Shown here: piece after piece, positions 4,557 to 6,071 of the stretch | Numbering within the stretch: position 1 is the stretch's first letter | How the letters are laid out: the number at the start of each line of letters is the position of its first letter | Assembly: GCA_036505615.1 (NCBI GenBank) | Contig: DASXTB010000117.1 | Location: 1 to 6,071, forward strand | Direction of reading: 5' to 3' | From: DASXTB01 sp036505615 | GTDB lineage: Bacteria > Acidobacteriota > UBA6911 > JACQSX01 | Length of the DNA: 6,071 nt | Notes under the pieces: generated by a model | What the model was told of the DNA's origin: nothing | Database searches by the model: none | The model's input: only the letters and a program-made list of their open reading frames with translations | Program-made: the position numbers and the translations under genes

Positions 4557-4627
4557 ACCCGCCAACCTGCCAACCTGCTCACCTGCCAACTTAATAACCT
4601 GCCAACGTGCAATCCTGCTAACCTTAT
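4548..4627. repeat. 8-bp-period tandem array, AACCTGCC type (right arm, abuts selB stop)
   Basis: Ten units in one 8-base phase run from 4548 to 4627: TGACCTCT, AACCCGCC, AACCTGCC, AACCTGCT, CACCTGCC, AACTTAAT, AACCTGCC, AACGTGCA, ATCCTGCT, AACCTTAT. The middle units are nearly identical and the outer ones are decayed. The last unit runs into the selB stop codon (TTA at 4624-4626, read as TAA), so the array touches or includes the end of the gene. Bases 4565-4585 are the reverse complement of 4344-4364 with one mismatch in 21. Confidence 0.9.
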
Positions 4628-6071
4628 TTCAACACTTCCCTTGAATCCCCCACACGCCGGGTCACGCGTTGCCGATCCAGATATTCCAAAAGGGGAATGG
4701 CGTGTTTTCGCGTGATTCCCAGCAAGTCTTTAAACTGTCCGACGTTGAACTGCGAGCCCGGGGGGAAATTCTCTTTCAACCGCTGGCGGACCTGGTCCAA
4801 ATGAGCGCGGTGAACTAGAAAGTCTTCGCCAATTTTGACTATCAGATTACGTTGCTGTAAAAGAAACAGCAGATTGCGGCCGCGCTTGTCGTCAATCCCT
4901 ACCTTCTGCAGCAGTTCCTTAATCGCTGGCGGCTGCGACCCGCTTTCCCTCAGCACTTGCTCCAGCCGGTCGAAGTGCCGCTGGTCTTCAGGAGACAACA
5001 GCGCCGTTTTGCCTGAGATCGACACGAATTCGGCGTTTATTTCCAGTTTTTCCTGTTCACGAAGTGTATCCAACAGATGCTGAAAAATCTCCGCCGGAAG
5101 AGCAGAGGGAAGCTTCGTGCGCACTTCCTCCTTCCGCATTCCGGGCGCGAGCGGATTTGCTTTGTGGAAGTTTTCGACCATTTGCAGAAGGCGCCGCGAG
5201 AGCCCTTGCAGAAAATCTTGGGAGCAATAGAAACGCGGGCTGGCCCCCAAGAGGACCAGGCCCGGCTGCGCAGACAAATGCTGCAGCAAATGATCGGCGG
5301 GATAACCTGAGAGTGAGACCAGAGTTTGCTCGCTTGCATATCTATGAGCTCCGACCCAGGCTCCTACTCTGTCAGTATCCTTTAAATTCAGCAGCACTTG
5401 CGCAAGTCCCCCTTCTTGTGTTTTCTTTTTTCGTTTCCGAGCGGCAGGATTCAAAATCTCACCCCCGCCGATCGTCGACGCAGGCGAGACGCGGCGCACA
5501 ATGAATCGGTCTCCCATCCACGCGCACACCGGGCGCTGAGTTCGTAATTGCGCCAGCGCCGATTGGCCCTGCCGCAGCAAATCTGTTTGAAGGAGCAGCA
5601 CGCGCGCCAAGGTTTCCTGAGTGCCAAGATGAAGCCGCACAACATCGCGTTTTTTTAAGGGCGTTTCGGCTTGCTGGACGAGAAACAGACTCGCGTCCAG
5701 GCATTGCGTGGGGCGCATTGCGCCCGGCAGAGTGAGCGTCATTCCTCGGGACAACAAGCCCTTGTCCACGCCTTGAAGATTGAGTGCAGTGCGCTGGCCC
5801 TCGCTGGCGAAGTCAACCTTGGAGCCGTAGCTCTGCAGGCCTCGAATCTTGGTCAAAATCGGCCCGGGCACGATTTCCACTGTCTGGTCCCGGCGCAAGA
5901 GGCCGCTGTAAAGAGTGCCGGTCACGACTGTCCCAAAGCCGTGGATGGTGAAGACCCGATCGATTGGAAGCCGCGCCAGCTTCAGGGTAGCGCGAGGCGT
6001 ACTCTCTCGGGCAAGGTCCTCAAGCTCCAGCTTTAGCGCATCCAAGCCCTCTCCACTGATGTTGCTGACAA
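4624..6071 (-). CDS. selB: Selenocysteine-specific elongation factor SelB (N-terminal GTPase domain cut off)
   Basis: The C-terminal 481 residues are visible; the frame stays open to the right edge, so the 5' end is missing. The visible part opens VSNISGEGLDALK, the G5 region at the end of the GTPase domain. An apparent TTG start at 6045 is therefore not the true start. Next come the EF-Tu-like domain II (RLPIDRVFTIHGFGTVVTGT, visible residues about 33-52; RGLQSYG; GQRTALNLQGV), domain III ending in TIGGGEILNP (199-208), and a winged-helix tail (about residues 220-481) with ANPLAPGMRKEEVR and the terminal FKDLLGITRKHAIPLLEYLD. SelB is typically 610-650 residues, so about 140-160 are missing. 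It delivers Sec-tRNA to in-frame UGA codons; the winged-helix domain binds the SECIS hairpin in selenoprotein mRNA. This implies that the genome makes selenoproteins. No selA, selD or tRNA-Sec is visible here. Confidence 0.95.
   Translation of the reverse strand, partial: VSNISGEGLDALKLELEDLARESTPRATLKLARLPIDRVFTIHGFGTVVTGTLYSGLLRRDQTVEIVPGPILTKIRGLQSYGSKVDFASEGQRTALNLQGVDKGLLSRGMTLTLPGAMRPTQCLDASLFLVQQAETPLKKRDVVRLHLGTQETLARVLLLQTDLLRQGQSALAQLRTQRPVCAWMGDRFIVRRVSPASTIGGGEILNPAARKRKKKTQEGGLAQVLLNLKDTDRVGAWVGAHRYASEQTLVSLSGYPADHLLQHLSAQPGLVLLGASPRFYCSQDFLQGLSRRLLQMVENFHKANPLAPGMRKEEVRTKLPSALPAEIFQHLLDTLREQEKLEINAEFVSISGKTALLSPEDQRHFDRLEQVLRESGSQPPAIKELLQKVGIDDKRGRNLLFLLQQRNLIVKIGEDFLVHRAHLDQVRQRLKENFPPGSQFNVGQFKDLLGITRKHAIPLLEYLDRQRVTRRVGDSREVLK

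Larger units (their letters stand above)
4248..4623. other. 376-bp gene-free interval between tatA and selB
   Basis: From the tatA side outward the interval holds the tatA leader and promoter (4248-4303), an 8-bp-period array (4325-4372, with a degenerate continuation to 4428), a G-rich 8-bp repeat (4444-4467), about 80 bases of non-repetitive sequence containing one CGCTGA/TCAGCG inverted repeat (4479-4484 with 4502-4507), a 6-bp-stem hairpin TAGAGG/CCTCTA (4539-4556), and a second 8-bp-period array in opposite orientation (4548-4627). I looked for a tRNA, in particular tRNA-Sec because selB is adjacent, and for a small ORF with a ribosome site. I found neither. Confidence 0.85.

Noticed and set aside
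5064..5504. 146-codon + strand open frame inside selB
   Set aside because: Antisense shadow of a clear SelB reading frame.
6043..6045. TTG as the start codon of the right-hand gene
   Set aside because: The frame continues upstream to the window edge as VSNISGEG, which is conserved SelB sequence, so the gene is truncated by the window rather than started here.

Overview
This is a bacterial chromosomal window of ordinary coding density and moderately high G+C. It holds parts or all of six protein genes and several unusual intergenic repeat tracts. No rRNA, tRNA, CRISPR array, integrase or transposase is visible. The gene mix (a selenocysteine decoding factor, a short TatA, a four-helix-bundle S23-type protein and many short tandem repeats between genes) resembles an Acidobacteriota-like or similar soil or uncultured lineage. 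That placement is a tentative impression and cannot be settled from the sequence.

Left part (1-2180): the 3' end of a four-helix-bundle (S23 / 23S rRNA intervening-sequence) protein gene enters on the + strand and stops at 170. Ten perfectly phased 7-bp repeats (171-240) fill the gap exactly up to the stop codon of a convergent minus-strand gene. That gene (241-1416) encodes a PLP-dependent transsulfuration enzyme of the cystathionine gamma-synthase/lyase family. It overlaps by 16 bp an upstream minus-strand enoyl-CoA hydratase/isomerase-family gene (1401-2180), so the two are probably co-transcribed and translationally coupled.

Centre (2181-4085): a divergent intergenic region carries a terminator-like hairpin, an AT-rich inverted repeat and a 7-codon mini-ORF. 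It leads into a + strand gene (2406-3824) for a 472-residue uncharacterised protein. Its C-terminal third has a PD-(D/E)XK nuclease signature recalling the catalytic domain of NucS. Its stop codon is followed at once by two related 9-bp-stem hairpins (REP/BIME-like or terminators) and two smaller hairpins.

Right part (4086-6071): a small minus-strand tatA (53 codons, hidden by a longer open frame on the other strand) has a good promoter and Shine-Dalgarno site. Upstream of it lie 376 bp without a gene, containing 8-bp-period repeat arrays in mirrored orientation around a G-rich core. Beyond them is selB, the selenocysteine-specific elongation factor. It is complete at its C-terminus, but its GTPase domain lies beyond the right edge.

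The genes do not form one pathway: sulfur amino-acid metabolism with an acyl-CoA hydratase, a putative nuclease, Tat export and selenoprotein translation sit side by side. The most distinctive feature is the set of different 7- and 8-bp-period tandem arrays in the intergenic gaps, two of which touch stop codons. I see no convincing new multi-gene system.
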